This document shows positions 55,013 through 64,000 of a stretch of 64,000 nt of DNA, piece by piece. The position numbers and the translations under genes were made by a program. Source of the stretch: Manihot esculenta (Eukaryota > Streptophyta > Magnoliopsida > Malpighiales > Euphorbiaceae); assembly GCF_001659605.2 (NCBI RefSeq), contig NC_035174.2:24006027-24070026 (forward strand), given 5' to 3'. How positions within the stretch are numbered: position 1 is the stretch's first letter; each line of letters opens with the position of its first letter. The notes beneath the pieces are model-generated. The model saw nothing but the letters and a program-made list of their open reading frames with translations, searched no databases and was not told the origin of the DNA.

Positions 55013-56949
55013 TGACAGAGCATAATTTAGGCCATATTATCATGATGTTAATGAGGTTTATTTGCACTTTTTCTGTCTAATTTTATGGTTTTGTTCATGT
55101 TTTGCAGAAACTAGGTGTGTAAAGACATTTTGGTGAAAATGCTCTCAAAACTGCCAAAAAGTGCCAAATATGGAAAGTTCCAAATAAGGAAAGTTTTTCA
55201 TATATGGAAAGTTCTAAATAAGAAAAGAGTCAGATAAGGAAAGCACAGTTGGCGGACCATTTGAAATTCAAACTGCAGATCTTCCTTGCCTTTTTCAGAA
55301 TGTGAAGCCAAACAAGGAAGGTGCCAAATAAGGAAAGTGTCGGAAAAGGAAAGCGCAATCAACAGAATATTTTGCAGATCCTTCTTTCCTCATAGGCAAG
55401 GTCAAAATAAGGAAAGCAACAGATGAGGAAAGTGCAGTCAGTAGATCGTTCAAAATTTGAATCGCAAATCTTTCTTTCCTTGTTTTAAGATATGCAGACA
55501 CCTCAACAGATTCTCCTATTCAGGAAGCAATATCTCAAGATGCACTTGGCCTTTATTCAGTCCAGATTCATAATTCAAGAGAGGCTCCACCTAAATAGGA
55601 AATCCGGACAACTCATACTTCCCATTCAGAAGCATCCGCGCGCCTACCTCTTCTGCAGAGCACCATCCGCGCGCCTTCCTTCCTCTTCAAGAGTGCCGCG
55701 CGTTCCATCTTCCTTATAAAGACTTGGACGTGTCTCCTTCCTCTATTGGCAGCCTTGGATCACTCTTCCTTCCTTTTCAAGCACAAGGTACGCTCCTTTC
55801 CTATTCTGAAAGCCATCTGCGCGCGCCTGCCTTACGAAGAGCGTGCAGTCCGATTCTTTCCTCTTCTGCAACAACTTGGGCAGCAAGTTGAGCATGGGCA
55901 GCACCTTGGGCAGCCTCTACACTAATTAGGAAGCAAGGGAGACCTAAGGCAGCATCAAAACTCTATAAAAAGGTACTCTAAGTGGCTGCCACATTTTTTT
56001 TTCAGTCTTCTTCTCGCTCTCTCTCCCATCCGGACAAGCCTTCGACCGCCGCACCTCCATCTCCTTGGGCTTCTTCTTCTCTTCTTCTACCTTTCTTTTT
56101 ATTTTGGTTTTGTTTCAGCCATGAGTGGCTGAAACCTTTTCTTTCTAGTTGAAGAATAGGTGAAGCTTTGGTTGTAACTTTGATTGAGACTTGGACTACA
56201 TTGTTAATCTTTTGCTTTTCAATATTCATGTAATTTCGTGCTTTAAGACATTATTGCTTTGTTGTTTGGATCTACATTGATTCTTGATTGCAAAGTAATT
56301 GATATTTGTTAGTTTGGATGATTTTAAGTCCGTAATTGCTTAGATCGTTCAAACATAGGGCACTTGGTGTAAAAGCCAAGAATATTGCATGATCTAATAC
56401 TGTCACCATGCTTGTGGGTAACTAGAATTGGTTTTCTCCATACCTTAATGCAATTGACAATTGTTAGTAAGCCTAAGGCTCAAGGATGTTCCTTGCAATT
56501 TGTTGATTAGTAATTAATTAGAGGACTCTCCCTAATTGGTTAATAATAAAGGAAAAGTATGGTTGTGAGAAGCGTCTTCAATCGCCATGACTAATTTATT
56601 GAATCAAACAAAAGAACATATATGTCAATGATCAATCCCGTCAACCAAAGTGAATCCGAATCTTCAACTAGAGTTTTTACCATTATTGTTTTATCCTCAA
56701 ATTGCTATTCGCTTTCTTTTAATTGCTCTTTTTATTAGTATAATCAAATCAACTACAAAACCCCCTTTTTTACTTTACTTGCACTTTACTGTCACTTTGT
56801 TTTCTGCTCAATAATTTGGTCTTCTCAAGGAAGGTAAATAAGTATCAATTCCCTATGCATACGATCCTTTCACCACTATCTACAGTATTTATATTGTTGA
56901 TAACTGAATTGATAATTACTTTTGACCGGCTTCGACAACCGTTCTGTCA
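55013..56949 (+). mobile_element. AthD 3' LTR
   Basis: 1937 bp, TGACAGAGCA...TGTCA. ATAAGGAAAG words at about 55180-55440; TATA box at 55964-55973. Confidence 0.92.
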
Positions 56950-56954
56950 CCTAC

Positions 56955-57160
56955 ACTTACTTTCTCTCTTTTAGCAAGCTTTCTTCTGATGGTACACAAT
57001 TCTTTCAGAAATTTTGCGTACCTAGGAATTTATTTTACAGTATCTAGCAGAGGTATGTTGATTTCCACTTTCCTGAAAGTCTCAAGGATCTCCTTTTCTT
57101 CTTTTTCTTTTTGTGTCCTTTCAAATCTTTTTAGAAAAGGAGGTGGAATTTTGAAACTTA
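56955..57160 (-). pseudogene. AthB protease N-terminal piece
   Basis: Minus-strand sequence encoding the segment before the protease (INIPLLD... IPRYAKFLKELC), with one stop near 57030. AthD cuts it at 56955, and it continues at 35723. Confidence 0.75.
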
Positions 57161-57161
57161 C

Positions 57162-58727
57162 CTATTGATTTGCATTTGGTTGTTGAACCGATTTGGAATG
57201 CTCATTCGGCTTGGAGAGGTGGTGCGTCGGTTGGTCTTCTGAAACACCTTGTTCATGTGCCCTTGGCTTTTCTTCATCAGATTTGGCATCTTGGAGCTCT
57301 TTCCCACTTCTTAATGTGATAGTACACACATTCTGTCTAGGATTAGTTTCAGTTTGGGAAGGTAGCTTACCTTGGGATTCAGATTTGCTCATAGATATGG
57401 CCATTTGTCCCACTTGTTGTTGGAGAGTTTGTATAGAGTTTGTCAATGTCTCTATCATCTTCTCAAGGTGCTGGTTGGGCTTGATTTCTCTGATAATTTT
57501 GATAGTTCTGGTTGTTGTTAGCCCTTCCATATCTGAAATTGGGGTGGTCTCTCCAACCTGGATTGTAGGTGTTAGAATATGGATCATGTCTTACCTGGCT
57601 ATGGTATCCTCCAATGGTATTCACTTGTTGGCTATCTTCTTGAAGTATAGGACATTGATCAGTTGGGTGTCCTACATATGCGCAAATCCCACATGGCCTA
57701 GGTGGCTGGGGTGGCTGAGCCTGTTGAGTTTGACCTAAGACAAAATTTTTCATAACAGAGGTCAGTTCAGAAAGCTGAGAGGAAATAGTAGATGTACTTA
57801 CCTCATTGGCTCCTCTTTACAATTGCTTTTCTTCTCCATATTGCCTAGATGAGGCTGCAAGTGTTGAGATCAACTCTCTCATCTCTCTAGGCGTTTTATC
57901 TGTAATGGAACCTCCACATGCCACATCAATAAATCTCCTTTCGGATGGTAGCAAACCTCCATAGAAGAATTCTATAAGTGACTTGTCTGAGATATCATAT
58001 TGAGGACAACTTGTACACAATCTTTAAAACCTTTTCCAATAGTCATATAAATCCTTAGATTGTTTTTGCCTAATGCTACTGATCTCTCTTCTTATGCCAA
58101 TGGCTTTAGAAGTTGGAAAGTATTTATTCAGACGGGCTATTACCATATCATCCCATGAAGTGATAGATCCAAGTGGTAAGTAAAATAACCAATCCTTATC
58201 ATAATCATCAAGTGAAAAGGGAAAAGCTCTCAATTTAACATGTTCTTCAGTTATGTCTTGTGGCCTCATGGATGAACAAACAATGTTAAATTCTTTTAAG
58301 TACTTGCGTGGATTTTCATTCCCTAAACCTCTAAATTTAGGGAGCAGGTGAATCAAACCTGTTTTGAGTTCAAAAGACACTGTCAGAGGTGGATAAGTGA
58401 TGCAAAGAGGTGCTTGATCACCTATAGGGGCTGCCAACTCTCTCATGGTTCTTTCTCTTGGCATTAGGGCCCTCATGGCTGGATTTTCTTGTATTATTTC
58501 CCCACGGACAACATGTTCAGCAAGGGCGGCAGGTTGTGCCATGTTTTCAGCCATCTCTATGGCTTGATGGTGTGGTTCAGTGGATTCAGAAGATGGATCT
58601 GCGATTGGTGGTGCTTCCTGTGCAGATTCGGCTTCAGTTGTCTCCCAGAGCCGAGTTGCTTGCTTCCCTAATCTCCTGATTGTGCGCGATCGTAAGGCAG
58701 AGTCTCCTTGTGTCTAGATTTGGTCAT
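57162..58727 (-). pseudogene. AthB gag, multiply broken
   Basis: ATG at 58727. About ten bases are missing near 58690 compared with AthD, so the frame is lost within the first 15 codons. The gag core is then readable from 58554 to 58024 (TMRELAAPIGD block near 58440), ending at a TAA, and continues at 58020-57817. The zinc knuckle (CGICAYVGHPTDQC near 57680) lies in a third frame segment (57753-57463), and the C-terminal linker at 57587-57162. The copy is well decayed but colinear with AthA and AthD gag. Confidence 0.83.
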
Positions 58728-58756
58728 GAAAGAAAAATAAATCAGTTAAATCAATT

Positions 58757-58774
58757 CCCTGGCAACGACGCTAA
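58757..58774 (-). promoter_or_regulatory. AthB primer-binding site, degenerate tRNA-Asp type
   Basis: Minus strand reads TAGCGTCGTTGCCAGGGA, three changes from the Athila consensus, four to five bases from the LTR end at 58779. Confidence 0.65.
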
Positions 58775-58778
58775 TTTT

Positions 58779-60360
58779 TGGCTCGCGGTTGTCGAAACCA
58801 GTCAAAAATAACCTTTCTGATTATCAACAATCTTACAACTATAAATAGTGGTGAAAGGATCGAATCCACAGGGAATTGAAAACTCGCCTATCTTCCTTAT
58901 TAAGACTAAGAAAGTAATCTGAAATTAAATAAACTGAAAGAAAAATAAACTGAAAGCAAAAGTAAAAAGGAGGGGGTTTGAGATTAATTCAATTAAACTA
59001 GTAAAGAAAGCAACAAAAGAAGGAAAATAATTAAAATAAAAGAAATCAATAATGAGAAAGCTCTAGTTGAAGAATTGGATCCACTTCAGTTATTGGGATT
59101 GATAATTGACACTTAGTTTCTCTTGATAGATTCAATAGATTAATTATGGAGATGGAATACGCTTCTCACCACCATATCTCTCCTTAATCATAAACCAATT
59201 AGGGAACGTCTTCTAATTAATCACTAATCAACAAGTTGCCAGGGAACATCCTTGGGCCTTAGGCATCAAAACAACTGTCAATTGCATTAAGAAATAGAGA
59301 GATTTAATCCTAGCTACCCAAACGCATGGTGATAACGCTAGACCATATAATTTCCTTAGTTTTTACACCAAGTGTTCTTGTGTTTGAACAATCCAAGCAA
59401 TTATGGACTCAAAATTATCTAAACTAATAATATATTAACTTGCAATCAAGAATCAAGTGGCCACATTGATCAAAATAACAAAGCAACAATGGAATAAAGC
59501 ATGAAATTGTATGAATATTGAATAATCAAAAGACAAACAATATGTATTCAGATCTCACAATCCATAAAACAACCAAAGTTTCAACCAATCCTCAACTAGA
59601 AATAAAGGGTTTCAGCCACTCATGGCTCAACCAAAACAGAAAATTAAAGAAAAGAAGAAGAAAAGAGGAAGGAACCGAAGATGGAGAAGTTGGAGAGCTT
59701 CATTGCACCGAACCTTGGAGAAGAGTGGAGAAGAATGTGCAGCTGGCCTTACCTTGTCTTTAAATAGGATTTAAGATGCTGCCCTAGCCTTCCTTGCTGC
59801 CCAAGTTGAATTCTTGGTGCCCAACATGCTGCCCATGCCGCCCATATCTTACATTAATGAGGTGGGGCCTCTCTTTTGAATTTTGAATTTTGAATGTGCA
59901 AGATTCGAGGTGGCATGTGTATCTTCTTGGCTTATTTGACACACTGAATTTGAATTTCAAATTTGAATGTGCATCTTGAAGATTTGACTTCTTAAATAAG
60001 GAAAAGAATTCTTGAAGATCTTAAAGTTCAAACTGCTCTGTTGACTGCAGTTTCCTTATTTGCCACTTTCCTTATTTAGCACTTTCCTTAATGAGCTGAA
60101 TCTTGATTTTGAATTTTGAATTCTCTTAAGGATTTGAAATTTGAATTTCAAATTGCTTTCCTTATTTGGTTCCTTTCAAGTTGCACTTGGCATGCTCGCT
60201 TTCCTTTGTTCCATTTAAGGTAGTTTTAGGGGCATTTTCACCAAATTGTCCCTTTACACCATTTTCTGTAGAATAGGATTAAATTCACAAAATTTGGCAG
60301 AAAAAGTGTAAATAAACATCAATAATGTCATGATAAATTGGTCTAAATTATGCTCTACCA
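58779..60360 (-). mobile_element. AthB 5' LTR
   Basis: 1582 bp; ends TGG...CCA on the minus strand. It has several TTCCTTATTTG words (reverse of the AthD ATAAGGAAAG word) at about 60045-60175 and few CG-rich palindromes. TATA-like CTATTTAAAG on the minus strand near 59758-59767. Sequence to its right is unrelated older DNA, so this is the outer end of the nest. Confidence 0.85.
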
Positions 60361-60459
60361 TTCCTCAAAAGACTTTCCATGTCTTTGCTCCTTCTCCATG
60401 CGTCCATGTGAGTCTCTACATGTTCATGTGAGTGATTTGATTGAAGGCGGGTCTCCGAT

Positions 60460-60720
60460 TCTCTAAGCACCAATTTTTTTATGGATGTCCTTCGGTTCCA
60501 CAAGCTTTCAATTGCCCAACTTCATCCTAATAGCTAGAGAATTCTAGTGGCTTTCCAGTTTGTCTACCTTAACAACCACATCGAACCGAGTGTGGCATTC
60601 TTCTCTCGGTTATACCAGCTGAGCACCCAAAAGAACGAGGAGTTTTGGTACTTCAGCAGTCAAAAAAACTTAACCCTGTTTGACTAGATACCTTCCTATT
60701 TGAACCAGTGGAAAAATTAA
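60460..60720 (+). pseudogene. Decayed fragment resembling the plant 'putative gypsy type transposon' domain
   Basis: A plus-strand frame around 60481-60715 has two stops but reads IAQLHPNS, then AFQFVYLNNHIEPSVAFFSRL, then EEFWYFSSQK. From memory this spacing of an LHPN segment, an 'EPSV..F..L' segment and a 'W.YFSS' segment resembles the N-terminal domain of certain plant Gypsy-type proteins (the Transposase_28 type). A frameshift lies just upstream. I could not search a profile, so the family call is tentative. Confidence 0.35.
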
Positions 60721-60882
60721 TTTTTTATACTTCTTCATTAGACGTCGGGGGATTTTGGATGTCTTCAAACAAGCTGGCATTATTAGGTGGAATTGAAGAA
60801 GGATGGGGCTCGTTCGAGGAGGGAGGAGGATGAAACTTTAGCCTTTCTCTTAACGATGACTAAATCCCAAAAAAAAAATGAA

Positions 60883-60996
60883 TATCACCCAGGCGGGGAG
60901 GAATGCCATTTTGTCTTGACAGAGTCATCTACAAGTAAGCTAGATTTGGGATCCTCACCCACCAATCCTTCCCAGCCTTAGGGAAGGAACTTCCCT
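60883..60996 (+). repeat. Inverted repeat arm 1
   Basis: Imperfect match, on the opposite strand, to 61659-61776. Shared words include CCTCACCCACCAATCCTTCC, ATCACCCAGG and TTTTGTCTTG. The arms are about 115 bp, with about 660 bp between them. Confidence 0.75.
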
Positions 60997-61189
60997 GGCT
61001 TGAGATCGGGGTACTTCTCTTGGTGCCTTTTTTATATTTCAAACTGTCTTGCTTACTTACTTTTTCCTTTTTTGTAAATATGGCTGGATCTCGAAGTAAA
61101 TTTTCTGAAGCGGTGCCATACTGCCCGAAAAGGTAAGGCTGTTACCAAGGCTACTAGCGCATCTCGAAGCAAGTTTCCCGCGTCTCTAC

Positions 61190-61578
61190 TGTTTGTTGTC
61201 ACGCAATTTATTTGCCGAGTCTGTGTGGGCAAACAACTTGATCAAACAGTCTATTTTGGGTGCTGTATGCCTCTCTGCATCTGTTCTGCGGGTCTATTTG
61301 CCCAATTTACTTAGGCAAACAATCTGATCAAATAGCAAATCTACGCTTTTCTCATCCTTCTCCCATCTCAGCTGCAACTTGGTTTGGGCAAACCTACTTG
61401 GGCAAACCAAGCTTATTCTCTTTTATTCTCTTTTGGATAGAATTAGGGCCATTTTTCATCAAATCATCCTTTTACACCATTTTCTATAAAATAAGACCAA
61501 AACCACAAAATTAGGTAAAAAATATGTAGATTAACATAAATAACAACATGAAAAATGGGTCTAAATTTGGCTTGATCA
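61190..61578 (-). mobile_element. Fragment of another Athila-like LTR
   Basis: The right end reads TGATCAAGCC on the minus strand and the last 130 bases (61445-61578) resemble the outer end of the AthB LTR (shared TTTTACACCATTTTCT and AAAACCACAAAATT words). To the left are three diverged repeats around GGGCAAAC at about 61230, 61308 and 61388-61410. No primer site or coding region is attached. The left edge is uncertain. Confidence 0.5.
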
Positions 61579-61658
61579 GGACTACACTTGGTTATAGGTC
61601 TGTCGAATATTCGCCTTGTGGCATTGGTATAAAATGCCTTAGTTAGTGGGTGTTAGCT

Positions 61659-61776
61659 AGGGAGGTGCCTTCCCTAAGGTTAGGAAGGATTGGTGGGTGA
61701 GGACTCCGAGTCTGGCTCACTTAAGGATGATTGCGCCAAGACAAAACAACGTTCCTCATCACCCACCTGGGTGATG
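61659..61776 (-). repeat. Inverted repeat arm 2
   Basis: Partner of 60883-60996 in reverse orientation. The Athila-like LTR fragment lies between the arms. Confidence 0.75.
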
Positions 61777-62377
61777 TCAATTTTCTTCAAGGACTTAGCA
61801 ATTGTCAAAATGCTTTTCTCTACTTAGTTAGACTCCATCCTTCCTCAGTTCCACCCATAATTTCCAGCTCATTTAGAGGTGCCCAAAACCTCCGGACATC
61901 CGATGTCAGAGGACCAAAATTTTTTTTTCACTGCTTTAATGAGGAAGGGAATGTGGAACCCAGGATCAATATGTGATCAAAAACTCCAAACACACACTTG
62001 ACAATGAACGAGGTTTAGATAATTTCCAAAGTTTGCTCTACTATACCCCTAACCAATTAATGTGATTAGAAACATAGATAATTAAATGATTCTAGCTAGA
62101 GAACACCATAAAAAAAATTCTTAATAAGTTAACCAAGTATGAAAAAAACCCATATTAGAACGTAAGTTGCTAAACATGGAAGTACAAAGAATTAACCATC
62201 TTTGTAACAAAGAACAATATCGAATATTTTCTTATTAACTTCCTTCCTGCATACAAAATAAAGGCTATTTATAGTCAAATATCTCATAATTCTAATTGGA
62301 ATAGGAAAACAAAACAAATCCTAATTGAAATAAGAAAATAAGACAATCCTAGTTGACATGGGAAAACATAAGTCAAT
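61777..62377. other. Unassigned AT-rich sequence
   Basis: No open frame worth calling and no LTR termini that I recognise. The stretch 62150-62377 has runs such as CTAATTGAAATAAGAAAA and a CTATTTATAG word near 62266, which is reminiscent of an LTR promoter region. I cannot assign it. Confidence 0.3.
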
Positions 62378-64000
62378 TGTAATACCCGGCATGTTCAGAC
62401 ATCAGAATTCCTATCGTTCGGTGGAATCGAGGATGTCAGAGCATCCCTGAAGGGAGAGTGGAGGTTTTCTAAAATGTTTTTAGATGTTTTAAGCTTTTGT
62501 TTTAGCAAAGGAATAAGTTTTGAAGAAACAAGGCTAAGGAAAGTTTTGCCACTTTCGGCCCCCTAAAGTGTAAGTTCGGCCGCCTAAAGTAGCTCATGTT
62601 CGGCCCCCTAAACTCAATGTTCGGCCCCCGAACGTGATGAGGTGTTACATGTAGCTTTGGCCACCGAACGTGAAGCGGTGGTTCACTTTTTTTAAGTGGA
62701 TATGGCCGACTATGGAGGTGCTTAAGCTCTCCTTTGGGTCAGGAACAAGCACATGTTTCCCCTTGGTGATTTTCTTGAGTTTCTAATCAAATCTTTCAAA
62801 GAAAAATAAGTTTATGGTGAGTTTTAACTAGTTTTGAGAAGTTGTGGAGTTTGAGAACTTGTGAAGCTTGAATCTTCATTTCTTCAAGTTTGGGGTCACG
62901 CCAGCCTTTGTTCTTCAAAGGGTAAGAGTGAATCCTTTGTTTTTATCATGTTTTAAATGAGTTTGATGATGGGAAAGGGGAGTTGTGCTTGAGTATGCAT
63001 AAGTTGTCCATATTAGGGTGTATGGATCTTATGCTTTGTGTATGGTTGTTGTGTGTTGTTTGTTGGAGTTTAATTTATTTGAAGCTCCTTTATGCTTATT
63101 GAAGTGTTTATGCATGTTTTAGAAGGGTTAAATGCATGTGTTGAGGTCTGAGCAGGTGATGGAGGGATTGGCAGGCGTCCTTGTGCACGAAACTGAGTTC
63201 TGGATGAACTCAGGTTCGGCCCCCGAAAGTCCAAGTTAGGCCGCCGAACATGCCTGACTTTCGTCTCTGGAAGGGACATTCGGCCGCCGAAGGTGCCCCC
63301 GAAAGTGCCCTGTCCAGCCTTCCTTTGCATGTTTTCTATGTTTGGTCTAAGGTGTTTTAAGGGGTTTTAAGGGGAGATGTTTAGCGGTATGTCCGAGTAT
63401 GTTTGGTCCCTCATTTGAGTCTATCTGTGTAGGCACAGAGCAGAGGAACCAGAGAGAGCAGCAGTGAGTACTGCTCCAGAGTTTTCAGAGCCTGCAGAGT
63501 CAGTCAGTCCAGATAGCCAGAGGTGAGTGGAACTAAACTTAATGCTTTTTGAATTGATCAAAGACATGTTTTAGCATATCTCATGCATCATGATTATGCC
63601 ATAAGTTGATTGCATTAGTATCCACGAATATGTTGCATTGCATTGTTATTTGTTGATGTGGGTAAATGCTGAATGATCCCATAGTCACAGACAGGAAGAC
63701 CAGGAGCCTTTGACTACGCCCTGGCAAGTATAGCAAAGACCAGGAGCCTTTGACTACGCCCTGGCAGGTATATAGTAAAGTCCAGGAGCCTTTGACTACG
63801 CCCTGGCAATGGTAAGTACAATGGTGTTATATACACATATACATATATGACAGGAAGTCCAAGAGCCTTTGACTACGCCCTGGCACAGAGTTACTGGGAC
63901 TATGTGGTGACAGGTTTACTCTTGATGTGAAATGTTTGTGTTATGACGCATTCCATGAGAGCATCTGTTAATGAATTGTTTTACTGTTCTACTCACTGGG
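62378..64000 (+). mobile_element. TekE: TekC-type LTR, cut by the window edge
   Basis: Starts TGTAATACCCGGCATG and is nearly identical to the first 1620 bp of the TekC LTRs, including the variant TTCGGCCCCCGAA palindromes (about 62555-62670, 63215-63305) and four CCAGGAGCC units at about 63698-63885. The preceding TCAAT (62373-62377) is a candidate target duplication. Whether it is a solo LTR or starts a longer element cannot be seen. Confidence 0.9.

Larger units (their letters stand above)
35724..56949 (+). mobile_element. AthD: Athila-type element with gag-pro-RT-RNase H but no integrase
   Basis: Termini TGACAGAGCA and TGTCA; target duplication CCTAC (35719-35723 and 56950-56954). S2 sits in its 5' LTR and TekD in its 3' non-coding region. 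Reassembled, it has LTRs of about 1933 and 1937 bp, a primer site, a single gag-to-RNase H frame (39958-44238), a 1-kb non-coding tail and a polypurine tract. The LTRs show many scattered differences by eye, more than the Tekay pairs, so it is older than TekB and TekD. Confidence 0.92.
7851..60360 (-). mobile_element. AthB: oldest Athila-type host element, split in three
   Basis: The three surviving pieces are 56955-60360 (LTR, primer site, gag, protease start), 35302-35723 (protease) and 7851-8306 (end of protease and the linker to RT). They are colinear on the minus strand once TekA (8307-35296) and AthD (35724-56949) and one copy of each target duplication are removed. The LTR family, starting TGGTAGAGCA, differs from AthA/AthC and AthD. 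Everything beyond the linker is missing from the window, probably because AthA inserted there. All coding parts are degenerate. Confidence 0.87.

Noticed and set aside
60787..60981. Possible small host gene at 60787
   Set aside because: The 64-residue frame lies partly in the inverted repeat arm and next to a decayed retroelement domain; no start context, splice sites or family match seen.
61979..62377. Possible Copia LTR promoter region
   Set aside because: Only an AT-rich feel and a CTATTTATAG word; no terminal TG...CA, primer site or second copy in the window.

Overview
This window is plant heterochromatin built almost entirely of nested LTR retrotransposons. I see no host gene, tRNA, rRNA or CRISPR array. 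Two Ty3/Gypsy lineages account for nearly all of it. Athila-type elements have a primer site like the 3' end of tRNA-Asp (TGGCGCCGTTGCCGGGGA), an Athila-like gag with a CCHC knuckle, and FMDD reverse transcriptase. Tekay/Del-type chromoviruses have a primer site like initiator tRNA-Met (TGGTATCAGAGC) and one gag-pol frame ending in a chromodomain. This mix fits an angiosperm, probably a dicot; the sequence alone does not name the species.

Layout, with my own labels. AthB (minus strand, 7851-60360) is the oldest host element and is split into three pieces. AthA (minus, 1-7850) abuts it and runs off the left edge; solo LTR S1 (1133-3319) sits inside AthA. TekA (plus, 8307-35296, TSD CTTCC) inserted into the AthB pol region. 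TekA holds an Athila LTR fragment (AthE, 10306-about 11271), an inverted Tekay LTR fragment (TekF, to 11560), AthC (plus, 13281-28888, TSD AGTTG) and TekC (plus, 29282-34137, TSD GTTTT). AthC is itself split by TekB (minus, 14773-24390, TSD TTTCT). AthD (plus, 35724-56949, TSD CCTAC) also inserted into AthB; it contains solo LTR S2 (36390-38634, TSD CCTTC) and TekD (minus, 45042-54811, TSD AAACC). From 60361 to 62377 lie older degenerate retroelement fragments, and a further TekC-type LTR (TekE) starts at 62378 and runs off the right edge. Nesting is four levels deep: AthB > TekA > AthC > TekB.

TekD is the only copy that looks complete: 5-bp TSD, almost identical LTRs, primer site, polypurine tract and an unbroken 1636-codon gag-pol. 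AthC and AthD show no integrase. AthC also lacks most of gag and of reverse transcriptase and carries an unrecognised open frame instead.

The most unusual signal is a 13-bp palindrome, TTCGGCNGCCGAA, repeated many times in the LTRs of both lineages, in a block with shared flanking words (for example CTCCAGAGACGAAA) that lies in opposite orientation relative to transcription in Athila and Tekay. The same word also occurs inside linkers of the Athila polyprotein. Its core GCCGCC matches the known ERF-type GCC-box, so it could be a shared cis-regulatory or silencing module that moved between unrelated retrotransposons. All divergence counts here are by eye, not from alignment.
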